64,000 nucleotides of DNA from Sphingopyxis sp. (GTDB lineage Bacteria; Pseudomonadota; Alphaproteobacteria; Sphingomonadales; Sphingomonadaceae): positions 1-64,000 of the forward strand of contig JAIXHQ010000016.1 of assembly GCA_030145715.1 (NCBI GenBank). Reading direction: 5' to 3'. Below the pieces are notes generated by a model that saw nothing but the letters and a program-made list of their open reading frames with translations, was not told the DNA's origin and searched no databases. Positions within the stretch are counted from its first letter, which is position 1; every line of letters starts with the position of its first letter. Both the position numbers and the translations under genes were made by a program. Positions 8,677-16,883 of the stretch are shown here, one piece after another.

Positions 8677-9878
8677 CTGTGCATTTCGGCATCGATCGCC
8701 TGCTCGCTGACCCGGCGCTCCGCAAACCGCTCGAAGGACGGCGGGTCGCCTTGCTCGCGCATCCGGCCTCGGTCACCGCCGACCTGACGCACAGCCTTGA
8801 CGCGCTGATCGCCGCGGGCATCGATGTGACGGCGGTGTTTGGGCCACAGCATGGCGTACGCGGTGACCTTCAGGACAATATGATGGAGTCGCCCGACTTC
8901 ACCGATCCGACCCATGGGATGCCGGTGTTCAGCCTGTATGGCGAGGTGCGGCGGCCGTCGGGGCAGTCGATGCACACGTTCGACGTGATGCTGATCGACC
9001 TGCAGGACCTTGGCTGCCGCATCTATACCTATGTGACGACGTTGCTCTATGTCCTTGAGGCGGCGGCGCAGCACGGCAAGGCGGTGTGGGTACTCGACCG
9101 GCCCAATCCCGCGGGGCGCCCGGTCGAGGGAACGCGGCTGCTGCCCGGCTGGGAAAGCTTTGTGGGCGCCGGGCCGATGGTCATGCGCCACGGGCTGACG
9201 ATGGGCGAGATGGGGCGCTGGTTCATCCGGCAGTTCAAACTGGACGTCGATTACCGCGTGATCGAAATGGAGGGATGGGAGCCGGAGGGGCCGGGCCACG
9301 GCTGGCCGACGGATCGCGTGTGGATCAACCCCAGCCCCAACGCGGCGAACGTCAATATGGCGCGTGCCTATGCCGGCACGGTGATGGTCGAGGGCGCGAC
9401 GCTGAGCGAGGGCCGCGGGACGACGCGCCCGCTCGAACTGTTCGGCGCGCCCGACATCGATGCGAAGGCCGTGATCGCCGAAATGCAGCGGCTGGCGCCG
9501 CACTGGCTGGCCGGATGCAAGCTGCGCGACATCTGGTTCCAGCCGACCTTTCACAAGCATGTCGGCCAATTGAGCAGCGGCGTTCATATCCATGCCGAGG
9601 GCGCGTGGTACGACCATGCCGCCTTCCGCCCGTGGCGCGTGCAGGCGCTGGGGTTCAAGGCGATCCGCCGCCTTTATCCGGATTATCCGATCTGGCGCGG
9701 CAAGGATTTCAAATATGAATATACCGACGATGTGCTGGCGATCGACGTGATCAACGGCGGTCCGGGCCTGCGCGAGTGGGTCGACGATGCGGGTGCGGAT
9801 GCGGGCGATCTGGACGCGCTGGCGCTGCCCGACGAGGAGGCATGGCTGGGCGAGATCGCCGACCTGCTGGTCTATTAG
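8673..9878 (+). CDS. namZ: Exo-beta-N-acetylmuramidase NamZ family (DUF1343)
   Basis: This 401-residue protein belongs to the DUF1343/YbbC family, whose characterised members release terminal MurNAc from peptidoglycan fragments. Features: the N-terminal Rossmann-like block GRRVALLAHPASVTADLTHSLD, the family motif VFGPQHGVRGDLQDNM (about 50-66), and the conserved NPSPNAAN...YAGTVMVEGATLSEGRGTTRPLE core (about 210-255). No signal peptide is apparent, suggesting cytoplasmic action or atypical export. It is coupled to the DOMON gene by ATGA and followed eight bases later by the M24 peptidase. Confidence 0.88.
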   Translation: MTVHFGIDRLLADPALRKPLEGRRVALLAHPASVTADLTHSLDALIAAGIDVTAVFGPQHGVRGDLQDNMMESPDFTDPTHGMPVFSLYGEVRRPSGQSMHTFDVMLIDLQDLGCRIYTYVTTLLYVLEAAAQHGKAVWVLDRPNPAGRPVEGTRLLPGWESFVGAGPMVMRHGLTMGEMGRWFIRQFKLDVDYRVIEMEGWEPEGPGHGWPTDRVWINPSPNAANVNMARAYAGTVMVEGATLSEGRGTTRPLELFGAPDIDAKAVIAEMQRLAPHWLAGCKLRDIWFQPTFHKHVGQLSSGVHIHAEGAWYDHAAFRPWRVQALGFKAIRRLYPDYPIWRGKDFKYEYTDDVLAIDVINGGPGLREWVDDAGADAGDLDALALPDEEAWLGEIADLLVY

Positions 9879-9886
9879 AGGACGTG

Positions 9887-11134
9887 ATGATGCAGCGTCG
9901 ACAGCTTCTTGGCACCGCTGCCCTTGGCGGGCTGGCGGCGATGCTACCGCTCTCCGCAAGGGCAGCCAACACGTCGGGGCTGCCCAATCTGGCGGCCAGC
10001 GCGGTCCCCATCGCCGCCGCAGAACGCATCGCGCGGATCGCCAAGGCAAAGGCGCTGATGGCCGCGAACGACATCGGTGCATTGCTGATCGAGCCGGGAT
10101 CGAGCCTGATCTATTTCACCGGCGTCCAATGGTGGCGCAGCGAGCGGCTGACCGCCGCCGTGCTGACGCGCGAGGGCGAAGTCGCGATCGTCACGCCCTT
10201 TTTCGAAGAACCGTCGGTGCGCGAAAGCCTGGGGGTCGAGGCCGAGGTGTTGGCATGGAATGAGGATGAGAATCCGCTTGCCGCCGTCGCCGCGTGGCTG
10301 GGCAAGCGCGGGCTGGCCAAGGGCAGGATCGGCATTGAAGAGACGGTGCGCTATTTCGCCGTCGATGGCCTGAAACTGGCGATGCCGGGCGCGCAGATCG
10401 TCAATGGCGCGCCGGTCGTGCGCGGATGCCGGATGCACAAATCGGCCGCCGAAATCGCGCTGATGCAGATCGCGGCCGACATCAGCATCGCCGCCTATCG
10501 CCACACCGCGCCGCGCGTCGAGGAGGGGATGACGCCGGCGGAGATCGGCGGAATTATGAAGGCGGCGACCGAGGCGCTGGGCGGCAAGAGCGAGTTCGAA
10601 TTGATCCTGCTGGGCGAAGCGAGCGCCTATCCGCATGGGTCGGGCAAGCCGCAGGCGGTGAAGAGTGGCGAGGTCGTGCTGATGGATTGCGGCGCGACCG
10701 TCCATGGCTATCAATCCGACATTTCGCGCAGCTTCGTTCATGGCAAGGCGACGGCGCGCCAGCGGCAGGTGTGGGACCAGATGCGCAAGGGGCAGGATGT
10801 CGCCTTTGCCGCAGCGAAGCTGGGGGCGCCTGCGGGGCAGGTCGACGATGCGGTGCGCGCTTATTATGCCGGACTCGGCTGGGGTCCGGGGTATCAATTG
10901 CCCGGCACATCGCACCGCACCGGCCACGGCATCGGGCTGGACGGACATGAGCCGGTGAATTTCGTTCGTGGCGAGCCAACCAGGCTGGCCCCGGGCATGT
11001 GCTTTTCGAACGAGCCGGGCATTTATATTCCCGGCGAGTTCGGGATCCGGATTGAAGACTGTTTTTACATGACCGAGAGCGGGCCGAAGTGGTTCAGCGA
11101 GCCGCCGCCGTCGATCGACAATCCGTTTGGGTAA
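9887..11134 (+). CDS. M24 family Xaa-Pro peptidase with export signal
   Basis: A metallopeptidase of the aminopeptidase P / prolidase (pita-bread) family, 415 residues. The N-terminus MMQRRQLLGTAALGGLAAMLPLSARA looks like a Tat-type (RRQLLG) or Sec signal, so the enzyme is probably periplasmic. An N-terminal creatinase-like domain precedes the catalytic domain. Metal ligands can be followed as the two Asp of MDCGATVHGYQSDISRSF, His of HRTGHGIGLDGHEP, Glu in NEPGIY and Glu in RIED. AGAGGA lies about four bases upstream of the first of two adjacent ATGs. It follows namZ closely, suggesting joint salvage of wall or dipeptide material. Confidence 0.88.
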   Translation: MMQRRQLLGTAALGGLAAMLPLSARAANTSGLPNLAASAVPIAAAERIARIAKAKALMAANDIGALLIEPGSSLIYFTGVQWWRSERLTAAVLTREGEVAIVTPFFEEPSVRESLGVEAEVLAWNEDENPLAAVAAWLGKRGLAKGRIGIEETVRYFAVDGLKLAMPGAQIVNGAPVVRGCRMHKSAAEIALMQIAADISIAAYRHTAPRVEEGMTPAEIGGIMKAATEALGGKSEFELILLGEASAYPHGSGKPQAVKSGEVVLMDCGATVHGYQSDISRSFVHGKATARQRQVWDQMRKGQDVAFAAAKLGAPAGQVDDAVRAYYAGLGWGPGYQLPGTSHRTGHGIGLDGHEPVNFVRGEPTRLAPGMCFSNEPGIYIPGEFGIRIEDCFYMTESGPKWFSEPPPSIDNPFG

Positions 11135-11136
11135 AT

Positions 11137-11160
11137 TTCCCTCCCTGTAAGGGAGGGGAG
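11137..11160. terminator. Stem-loop between convergent genes
   Basis: CCCTCCC and GGGAGGG arms around a short loop lie between the stop codons of the convergent M24 peptidase and DUF817 genes. There is no T tract, so it is at best a weak or bidirectional terminator. Confidence 0.35.
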
Positions 11161-11175
11161 AAGCAGGCGCAGGCG

Positions 11176-12030
11176 CTATGGATGATCGGGCGCCTTCGTC
11201 CGCTGGACCAAACTCACCAGCACGAACGAGATGATCATCAGCAGATACCAGCTTCCGAGCTTTTCAAGGCCGACCATGTGCCAGCCGTTGTCCTGGCTGG
11301 GGTAGGTCCAGGCGCGCGCGAAGGTGCCGATATTCTCGGCGAACCAGATGAACAGCGCGACCAGGCCCCAGCCGACGAGAAGAGGCATCCGGCGGTGGAC
11401 GTGGAGCGGGCGGAACCACACCTGACAGCGCCAGAACAGCAGCGCGGTCACCGCGAACAGGATCCAGCGGATGTCGTAGGTCCAATGATGCGCGAAGAAA
11501 TTGATGTAGATCGCGGCAGCAAGGGCATAGCTGGTCCATGCGGGCGGATAGCCGGTGTAGCGGAAATCGAAAATGCGCCACACGCGGGCGATATAGCTGC
11601 CAACCGCGGCATACATGAAGCCCGAAAACAGCGGTACGGCGCCGATGTGGAGCAGGCTGGCCTCTGGATATTGCCACGATCCCGCCGCGGTCTTGAACAA
11701 TTCCATGACCGTGCCGACAATATGAAAAATCAGGATGACGAGAGCTTCCCTTGGCGTTTCCAGCCGGAAGGCGAGCATGGCAAGCTGGATCAGGATCGCG
11801 CCGATCGTGATTGCGTCATAGCGGTGGAGCGGCGCGTTATCTGGCCAGAATAGATGGGTGCCGAGCAAAAGCGCGAGCATCAGTGCGCCAAACAGGCAAG
11901 CCCATGCCTGTTTGAAGCCGAAGACGAGAAATTCGAGGAACCAGCCGCGCGGTCCCGGCTCGACCGCCATCGCCTCAAGCTGGGCGCGGACGGCGTGAAA
12001 GCGGCTGTGGCCGCCTGCCGGTTCAGACAT
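11176..12030 (-). CDS. DUF817 family membrane protein
   Basis: A 284-residue polytopic protein with about eight hydrophobic helices, matching DUF817. Visible blocks include the N-terminal amphipathic EFLVFGFKQAWACLFGAL, ELFKTAAGSWQYPE, GFMYAAVGSYIARVWRIFDFRY and FAENIGTFARAWTYPSQ. The conserved W, H and Y residues near membrane edges (NFFAHHWTYDIRW) hint at an enzyme or transporter rather than a structural protein. No function is established. Its start codon lies inside the 3-prime end of the upstream Amj gene (8-base overlap), so the two are translated together. Confidence 0.8.
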   Translation of the reverse strand: MSEPAGGHSRFHAVRAQLEAMAVEPGPRGWFLEFLVFGFKQAWACLFGALMLALLLGTHLFWPDNAPLHRYDAITIGAILIQLAMLAFRLETPREALVILIFHIVGTVMELFKTAAGSWQYPEASLLHIGAVPLFSGFMYAAVGSYIARVWRIFDFRYTGYPPAWTSYALAAAIYINFFAHHWTYDIRWILFAVTALLFWRCQVWFRPLHVHRRMPLLVGWGLVALFIWFAENIGTFARAWTYPSQDNGWHMVGLEKLGSWYLLMIISFVLVSLVQRTKAPDHP

Positions 12031-12829
12031 AGACGGCGACCCACGCGATCAGCATCGCGGCCGGGAGCAGCAGCGCCTGGGCAAGGATCGTGCCGACGAG
12101 GCGGCTTAACGAGATGAAGGTGATCGCGCGGCGGAAATCGGCCTCGTCGACCTTTCCCTCGACCGCATCGTCGGTCATCACCGACAATTGCGGGTCGATG
12201 AAGGCGAACAGCAGAATGGTCGCGAAACCGTTGATGAGCGCCGAAAGCTGCGATGCGGTGACGCGAAATTCGGGCGCGAGATAGCCGGCATAGAGCGAGG
12301 CGACGACGCCGACGGCGAGCAGCGATTGCGCCAGGCAATTGGCGATCAATACGCCCCAGCCGATCCCATGCGGCATTTTCCACCCCCGAAGATGCGAAAG
12401 GCTGGGGATGGTGAGCGAACGGCGCAGCGTCCGCAGCCCGCCGGGGCTCATGGCCTTTAGCGCGAGTTTCGTCGTCGAACGATTGTCTTGATACCATCCG
12501 ATCGCGGCGGCAAATATCCGCTGTCCGGTGGGGACGAGAAATATGCCGATCAGCGTTGCGACGCTCGCCGCCGCCAAGACCAATTGCATGTCAAAGAACA
12601 GGGCGGCGCCGCTGCCGTCGTGGATCCGCGTTTCGATCCGCTTGGCGAGGAAGGGGCCGAGGAAGCTGTTCGAGGTGCGCGAGAAAAGCACCAGAATGTT
12701 GAACAGCGCAAAGGACATGGCGATGCGGCGGGTGCGGACCCCGGCGATCCGCGCGGCATAAGCGAGCGCGCCTATGACGTTGATGAAAGCGGAAAGGAGG
12801 AGGATGGTGACGAGCGGGAGGTCGATCAT
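12023..12829 (-). CDS. amj: Amj-family lipid II flippase (alternate to MurJ)
   Basis: This 268-residue integral membrane protein matches the Amj (DUF2837) family, first known as a MurJ-independent lipid II flippase in Bacillus. Diagnostic stretches are LLSAFINVIGALAYAARIAGVRTRRIAMSFALFN near the N-terminus and FATILLFAFIDPQLSVMTDD in the second half. Several hydrophobic helices are visible with a central soluble loop. The start MIDLPLVTIL is preferred to an upstream extension. The gene overlaps the DUF817 gene downstream, suggesting a joint membrane function. I cannot tell whether this organism also has murJ. Confidence 0.82.
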   Translation of the reverse strand: MIDLPLVTILLLSAFINVIGALAYAARIAGVRTRRIAMSFALFNILVLFSRTSNSFLGPFLAKRIETRIHDGSGAALFFDMQLVLAAASVATLIGIFLVPTGQRIFAAAIGWYQDNRSTTKLALKAMSPGGLRTLRRSLTIPSLSHLRGWKMPHGIGWGVLIANCLAQSLLAVGVVASLYAGYLAPEFRVTASQLSALINGFATILLFAFIDPQLSVMTDDAVEGKVDEADFRRAITFISLSRLVGTILAQALLLPAAMLIAWVAVYV

Positions 12830-12856
12830 GGGTGGCCTAGTCGAAAACCTGGGCCG

Positions 12857-12939
12857 CGTCATTGCGAGCGAAGCGAAGCAATCCAGGGCGGTTTACGCAG
12901 ACTCTGGATTGCCACGGGCCTGCGGCCCTCGCAATCACG
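12857..12939. repeat. Intergenic REP-like imperfect palindrome
   Basis: CGTCATTGCGAGCGAAGCGAAGCAATCCAG is followed about 40 bases later by CTGGATTGCCACGG...CTCGCAATCACG, giving nested inverted arms. It resembles the widespread alphaproteobacterial repeat built on TCATTGCGAGCGAAGCGAAGCAATC. It fills most of the spacer between the amj and VWA genes, which are co-directional on the minus strand. Confidence 0.75.
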
Positions 12940-12957
12940 ATTAAGTGAGCCGGGCGC

Positions 12958-14136
12958 TCAATGCTTTCGCGTCAACTCACGCATCGCGTCGTCGAGCCCC
13001 GCAAGCGTCAGCGGATACATGCGGTCGTTCATCAACTGCCTGATGAGCTTGACCGACTGGGTATAGCCCCAATGCGCCTCCGGCACGGGGTTCAGCCACA
13101 CCGCGGCGGGATAGACATGGGTGATGCGCTGCATCCAGACCGCGCCCGATTCCTCGTTGAAATGTTCGACGCTGCCGCCCGGATGGGTGATTTCATAGGC
13201 GCTCATCGACGCATCGCCGACGAATATTACCTTATAATCATGGCCATATTTGTGCAGAATGTCCCACATCTGGTGGCGTTCGGACCAGCGGCGCCGGTTG
13301 TCCTTCCACACGCCCTCATACGGGCAATTGTGGAAGTAGAAAAATTCCAGATTCTTGAACTCGGTCGTCGCGGCGCTGAACAATTCCTCGCACAGCTTGA
13401 TGAACGGGTCCATCGACCCGCCGATGTCGAGGAACAGCAGCAATTTGACCGCGTTGCGCCGTTCGGGCCGCATCTTGATGTCCAGCCAGCCCTGCCGTGC
13501 GGTGCCGTCGATCGTGCCGGGAATGTCGAGCTCGTCCGCCGCGCCCTCACGGGCGAATTTGCGCAGGCGGCGCAGCGCGATCTTGATGTTGCGGGTGCCG
13601 AGTTCCTTGGTGTTGTCGAGATTCTGAAACTCGCGCTTTTCCCAGACTTTCAGCGCCCGCTTATGCTTGCTTTCGCCGCCGATCCGGACGCCCTCGGGAT
13701 TATAACCCGAATTGCCAAAGGGGCTGGTGCCGCCGGTGCCGATCCACTTGCTGCCGCCCTCGTGACGCTTTTGCTGTTCCTCAAGCCGCTCTTTCAGCGT
13801 CTCCATGATCTTGTCCCAATCGCCCAGGGATTCGATCGCGGCCATTTCCTCTGGCGTCAGGAATTTCTCCGCAACGGCTTTCAGCCAGTCGGCGGGAACG
13901 TCGACGGGATTCTGCCCATAATCGGAAATGATGCCCTTGAAGACCTTGTTGAACACCTGGTCGAAACGGTCGAGCAGCCCCTCGTCCTTCACGTAAATCG
14001 CGCGGGACAGGTAATAGAATTGCTCGGGACTGCGGTCGATCACCTCGCGGTCGAGCGCCTCCAGCAGCATCAGATGCTCTTTCAGACTGGCGGGAATACC
14101 CGCGGCGCGAAGCTCGTCGAGAAAGCCGAAAAACAT
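12958..14136 (-). CDS. CoxE-like VWA domain protein
   Basis: A 392-residue cytoplasmic protein of the CoxE/VWA family. The first half is helical (LDELRAAGIPASLKEHLMLLEAL). The second half is a von Willebrand A-type domain with a MIDAS-like motif in which the usual DxSxS reads DIGGSM (FLDIGGSMDPFIKLC), followed by VIFVGDASMSAYEI. Such proteins commonly pair with MoxR-type AAA ATPases in metallo-enzyme or complex assembly. No AAA partner is adjacent here; the upstream neighbour is the accessory island. The start MFFGFLDELR is chosen; the longer ORF adds only low-complexity sequence. Confidence 0.85.
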   Translation of the reverse strand: MFFGFLDELRAAGIPASLKEHLMLLEALDREVIDRSPEQFYYLSRAIYVKDEGLLDRFDQVFNKVFKGIISDYGQNPVDVPADWLKAVAEKFLTPEEMAAIESLGDWDKIMETLKERLEEQQKRHEGGSKWIGTGGTSPFGNSGYNPEGVRIGGESKHKRALKVWEKREFQNLDNTKELGTRNIKIALRRLRKFAREGAADELDIPGTIDGTARQGWLDIKMRPERRNAVKLLLFLDIGGSMDPFIKLCEELFSAATTEFKNLEFFYFHNCPYEGVWKDNRRRWSERHQMWDILHKYGHDYKVIFVGDASMSAYEITHPGGSVEHFNEESGAVWMQRITHVYPAAVWLNPVPEAHWGYTQSVKLIRQLMNDRMYPLTLAGLDDAMRELTRKH

Positions 14137-14195
14137 TGGCGAAGGACTATCGCGTCGCGGCGGCGGGCGCAATCACTTTACGTTTACGGAAAGCG

Positions 14196-14687
14196 ATGGC
14201 GAGCCGTTCCCATGAATATCCGCCAATCGATCTGACGGTCATGGGGGCAGTCGGTATATTCAAGCAGGGCCAGGTGGCCGCAACATTCCGCCGATGCTTT
14301 GATTTCATTGTGGAAGATGTGGCCGAGGTGGACCGGTCCCAACGTTCAAAAGGCGATGATCTGTCCAAAAGTGGTAAGTGGCTCGCCGGGGTCGACGAAA
14401 ATACGAATTACGAATTCGCCGTAGTACTACGATTGGGCACGCCAGAGCCGCAGAAAATGCGAAAACGTGACCGGGACCGCGCGGAAGCACTACGCCTTGC
14501 CGGCGGGCCGCCGCCGTCGCTCAGGGATCGCGCCGTTGCGCTGGCGCGCGACCGGGGCGAGGTTCGGACTCGTGATCTCACGGATATCGGTATTCCGCGA
14601 TGCTATCTGTCGAAGATGTGTGAGGAGGGCCTGCTTGTGAAGGTGGGCTATGGCCGATATCGAGCCGCGCTTCTAAAGGTGGCCTGA
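14196..14687 (+). CDS. Protein with C-terminal AbiEi-like winged-helix domain, probably a fragment or fusion
   Basis: The first roughly 105 residues match nothing I recognise. The C-terminal part (SLRDRAVALARDRGEVRTRD.., about 110-163) strongly resembles the winged-helix domain at the N-terminus of AbiEi-type antitoxins (RTRDLTDIGIPRCYLSKM..GYGRYR). In complete AbiEi proteins this domain is followed by a second domain, but here the protein stops right after it. It may therefore be a truncated antitoxin joined to foreign sequence. Local base composition is more AT-rich than the flanks, fitting acquired DNA. The ATG at 14196 is the first plausible start. No AbiEii nucleotidyltransferase is nearby. 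Confidence 0.5.
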   Translation: MASRSHEYPPIDLTVMGAVGIFKQGQVAATFRRCFDFIVEDVAEVDRSQRSKGDDLSKSGKWLAGVDENTNYEFAVVLRLGTPEPQKMRKRDRDRAEALRLAGGPPPSLRDRAVALARDRGEVRTRDLTDIGIPRCYLSKMCEEGLLVKVGYGRYRAALLKVA

Positions 14688-14689
14688 TC

Positions 14690-15100
14690 TCAAGCCGCAC
14701 CATGTTCGCCATAGGCCTGGGCTGCCTCAATGACCTCGCTGATATGTCCTTCACGCAGGGCATCGACCGGGCGCTTGCCGCCAAGGCGGGCATCGCCGGT
14801 CAGCATGAAGTTCACCCGCATCCAGGGTTCGTCGATCGCGAACGCCTCGACCACGGCGCTGATGCCGGGAAGCAGTCCACCGTCAACGATCTGGAAAGTG
14901 GGATAGACGCGCTTGCCATCGATATCGAGCCACAACAGCGGCTGCGTTTCGAAGGCCGCGGCTGGGATGTCGATGCGGCTTGCAAATTCATCGGCCGACA
15001 GGACGCCGCCTTCCAGTTGAAGCATATCGCGCTTCATGACCGCGCCGCGCGTGAAAGCCTCGGCGAAGATAGCAGTGTCGGCGATTGCTCCTGTTTCCAT
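14690..15100 (-). CDS. Orphan antitoxin-like protein with MbcA/ParS/Xre toxin-binding domain
   Basis: This 136-residue product ends in the pattern seen in the toxin-binding domain of MbcA/ParS/Xre antitoxins: a helix, then LTGDARLGGKRPVDALREGHISEVIEAAQAYGEHG. Such antitoxins normally sit beside RES-domain toxins. No RES gene is present on either side, so this is an orphan or a remnant. The N-terminal half (MKRDMLQLEGG...) fits the DNA-binding or linker portion but shows no clear HTH. GGAGAA upstream of the ATG at 15100 supports the start. Confidence 0.65.
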   Translation of the reverse strand: METGAIADTAIFAEAFTRGAVMKRDMLQLEGGVLSADEFASRIDIPAAAFETQPLLWLDIDGKRVYPTFQIVDGGLLPGISAVVEAFAIDEPWMRVNFMLTGDARLGGKRPVDALREGHISEVIEAAQAYGEHGAA

Positions 15101-15231
15101 GACACATTCTCCAAACGCTGGCGTCTGATCACGACCCGAAGCCCAACTTAAGAAAGAAACGCTGTCGAATCCAGAATGTCGCTCGCGGCTGCGCCGTCCT
15201 GACAGCGCAGCCGCGAGCTTTCTGATGCTAT

Positions 15232-15495
15232 TTACGCCTTTCGATCAGCCGATCCGCACTGCGGAGCCGCCGGTCGAATGTTTCCGGAGCGCGGATCGGA
15301 TGTCGAGCATACCGTGGCTGAGTCCGCCCACTGCTGCAGATCGGCAAGCGCATAGACGACCCGGCCTCCCAGCTTGCGGTAGGTCGGGCCGGTGCCATAG
15401 GTGCGATGCTTCTCCAGCGTTCGTGGCGATAGCCCGAGAAAGCGGGCTGCCTCGCTCGTGCGAAGGTGGCGTGGCGGTAGGTGTGATGTTTGCAT
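15232..15495 (-). CDS. Excisionase/AlpA-like helix-turn-helix protein
   Basis: An 87-residue protein with a MerR/AlpA-like wHTH: HLRTSEAARFLGLSPRTLEKHRTYGTGPTYRKLGGRVVYALADLQQWA (about 10-57). The recognition helix SPRTLEKHR and wing KLGGRVVY are typical of small regulators in alphaproteobacterial conjugative/integrative elements, where they control excision or transfer genes. The tail after residue 60 is low-complexity. No integrase or transfer genes accompany it, so it is probably a leftover of a larger mobile element. Confidence 0.75.
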   Translation of the reverse strand: MQTSHLPPRHLRTSEAARFLGLSPRTLEKHRTYGTGPTYRKLGGRVVYALADLQQWADSATVCSTSDPRSGNIRPAAPQCGSADRKA

Positions 15496-15673
15496 TGGAT
15501 GTCTCTTTCATGAGCGCGCGTCGGGAATGACACGCGTCAGGAGACGTCGAGGGGTCATTGCCATATCAGGGAAGGAATCCGTTGGACCGCGCGGCTTGCA
15601 TCACCCGCCAGCAGGTATTGAACTGGACCATTAAATAGTCTAAATATGCTATAAATCTTTGAGAGTGAAGCTC

Positions 15674-15931
15674 ATGCAGATATCCGTGACTGAAGCGAAA
15701 GGGCAACTCACCGACCTGGTGCGGCGGGCGGAAGCAGGAGACGACATTATCCTGACCCGTCACGGCCACGCCGCCGTGCGGCTGGTGCCGGTCAAGCTGG
15801 TCGCCGACGCGAAATCCCGCAAGGCATTGCTCGACGCGGTTCGCGCTTCTGCCGCCACGAAAGCCACGGCTGGTCCCAATGCCGCACGCAGCCAGGATTT
15901 CCTCTACGGTGAGGATGGTCTTCCCGGATGA
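15674..15931 (+). CDS. vapB: Type II antitoxin, Phd/VapB-like
   Basis: This 85-residue protein of the prevent-host-death (Phd/YefM) family begins QISVTEAKGQLTDLVRRAEAGDDIILTRHGHAAVRLVPV, the classic DNA-binding N-terminal fold, followed by a disordered toxin-binding tail ending DFLYGEDGLPG. Its TGA overlaps the ATG of the PIN toxin gene (ATGA), the usual TA arrangement. The ATG at 15674 is chosen rather than the in-frame codon at 15659 because the Phd fold begins here. Confidence 0.9.
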   Translation: MQISVTEAKGQLTDLVRRAEAGDDIILTRHGHAAVRLVPVKLVADAKSRKALLDAVRASAATKATAGPNAARSQDFLYGEDGLPG

Positions 15932-16314
15932 TTGCGGTCGATACGTCCGCGCTGATAGCGATTGTATTGAGTGAACCCAAGGCGGATGCGTGTGCCGCCG
16001 CACTTGAGGCCGAGGATCGTCTGCTGATCTCGGCCGGTACGGTGGCCGAAGCACTGATCGTCGCCGGACGGCGCAATGTCGGCGAGGAAGTGGCGCAACT
16101 GATCGACGGGCTTGGGTTCGAGATCGTTAGCGTGACGCCGGCCTCGGCAAGGCGCATAGCCGCGGCCTATGAAAAATGGGGGAAGGGCGTTCACCCGGCG
16201 GCGCTGAATTTCGGGGACTGCTTTGCTTATGAGGTGGCGAAGGAGCATGATTGCCCGCTGCTCTTTGTCGGGGAGGATTTCTCTCGTACTGATATCGAGG
16301 GTGCTCTCGGCTGA
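15928..16314 (+). CDS. vapC: VapC-type PIN domain ribonuclease toxin
   Basis: A 128-residue PIN-domain toxin expected to cleave tRNA or other RNA in a Mg-dependent manner when free of antitoxin. The acidic active-site set can be read off: D5 in MIAVDTSAL, E in VAEAL (about 41), D in LNFGDCFAYEVA (about 98) and D in FVGEDFSRTD (about 116-121). The gene is intact and coupled to the antitoxin by ATGA. This pair is the only complete system in the 14.2-17.1 kb island. Confidence 0.92.
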   Translation: MIAVDTSALIAIVLSEPKADACAAALEAEDRLLISAGTVAEALIVAGRRNVGEEVAQLIDGLGFEIVSVTPASARRIAAAYEKWGKGVHPAALNFGDCFAYEVAKEHDCPLLFVGEDFSRTDIEGALG

Positions 16315-16383
16315 GCGCTCATCAGCGCTTGACGCAATGCTCGCGATGCCAATGTAGAAAGCGCGGATGGGCGCATATGCTAG

Positions 16384-16879
16384 GGTCAGGACTCATTGAT
16401 CAGAGCCAGAAGATGACGGTGGCAGCGAGGGCGACGGCGGAGAAGAAGGCCTTCGGGCACCGATCGTAGCGTGTTGCGACCCGTCTCCAGTCCTTCAGGC
16501 GGCCGAACATGATCTCGATGCGGTTGCGGCGTTTGTAGCGGCGCTTGTCATATTTGACGATCTTGTTCCGTATTTTTCGGCCCGGGATGCAGGGCGTGAT
16601 GCCCTTTTCCTGCAAAGCGTCGCGGAACCAGTCGGCATCATAACCCCTGTCGGCGAGCATCCATTGCGCTTTGGGTAGACTGTCGAGCAAAGCGGCCGCG
16701 CCCGTGTAATCGCTGACCTGCCCGCCGGTCATCAACGCGCTCGCGGCCATGGCTCTTCGGGAAATAGGGCTGAAGACGCGCCATCTGCTCGTCCGTCAGC
16801 CAGAATAAATCGCTCAAATTCAGGCTCCTTCACGGTCGCCTGAATCATAATCGCTACCTCAAATCAATGGGTCCTGACC
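16384..16879 (-). mobile_element. Internally deleted IS5-family (IS427-like) element with CTAG target duplication
   Basis: Ends GGTCAGGACTCATTGAT and (inverted) GGTCAGGACCCATTGAT differ at one base and are flanked by CTAG on both sides (16380-16383 and 16880-16883), a clean target duplication. The body is only 496 bp. It encodes the first roughly 30 residues of a transposase (LSDLFWLTDEQMARLQPYFP..., read from near 16817 leftward) fused out of frame to the C-terminal DDE part. About 300-400 bp of the catalytic middle is missing. The ends look intact, so it might still be mobilised in trans. Confidence 0.88.
16400..16750 (-). pseudogene. IS5-family transposase, C-terminal remnant
   Basis: The 116-residue frame carries the last part of an IS427-group transposase: TGGQVSDYTGAAALLDSLP, WMLADRGYDADWFRD (second catalytic Asp region) and RRNRIEIMFGRLKDWRRVATRYDRC with the final catalytic Glu. 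The first catalytic Asp region is deleted. The N-terminal frame upstream (DEQMARLQPYFPKSHGRERVDDRR) joins this frame with a shift at about 16740, so no functional transposase can be made. Confidence 0.88.
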
Positions 16880-16883
16880 CTAG

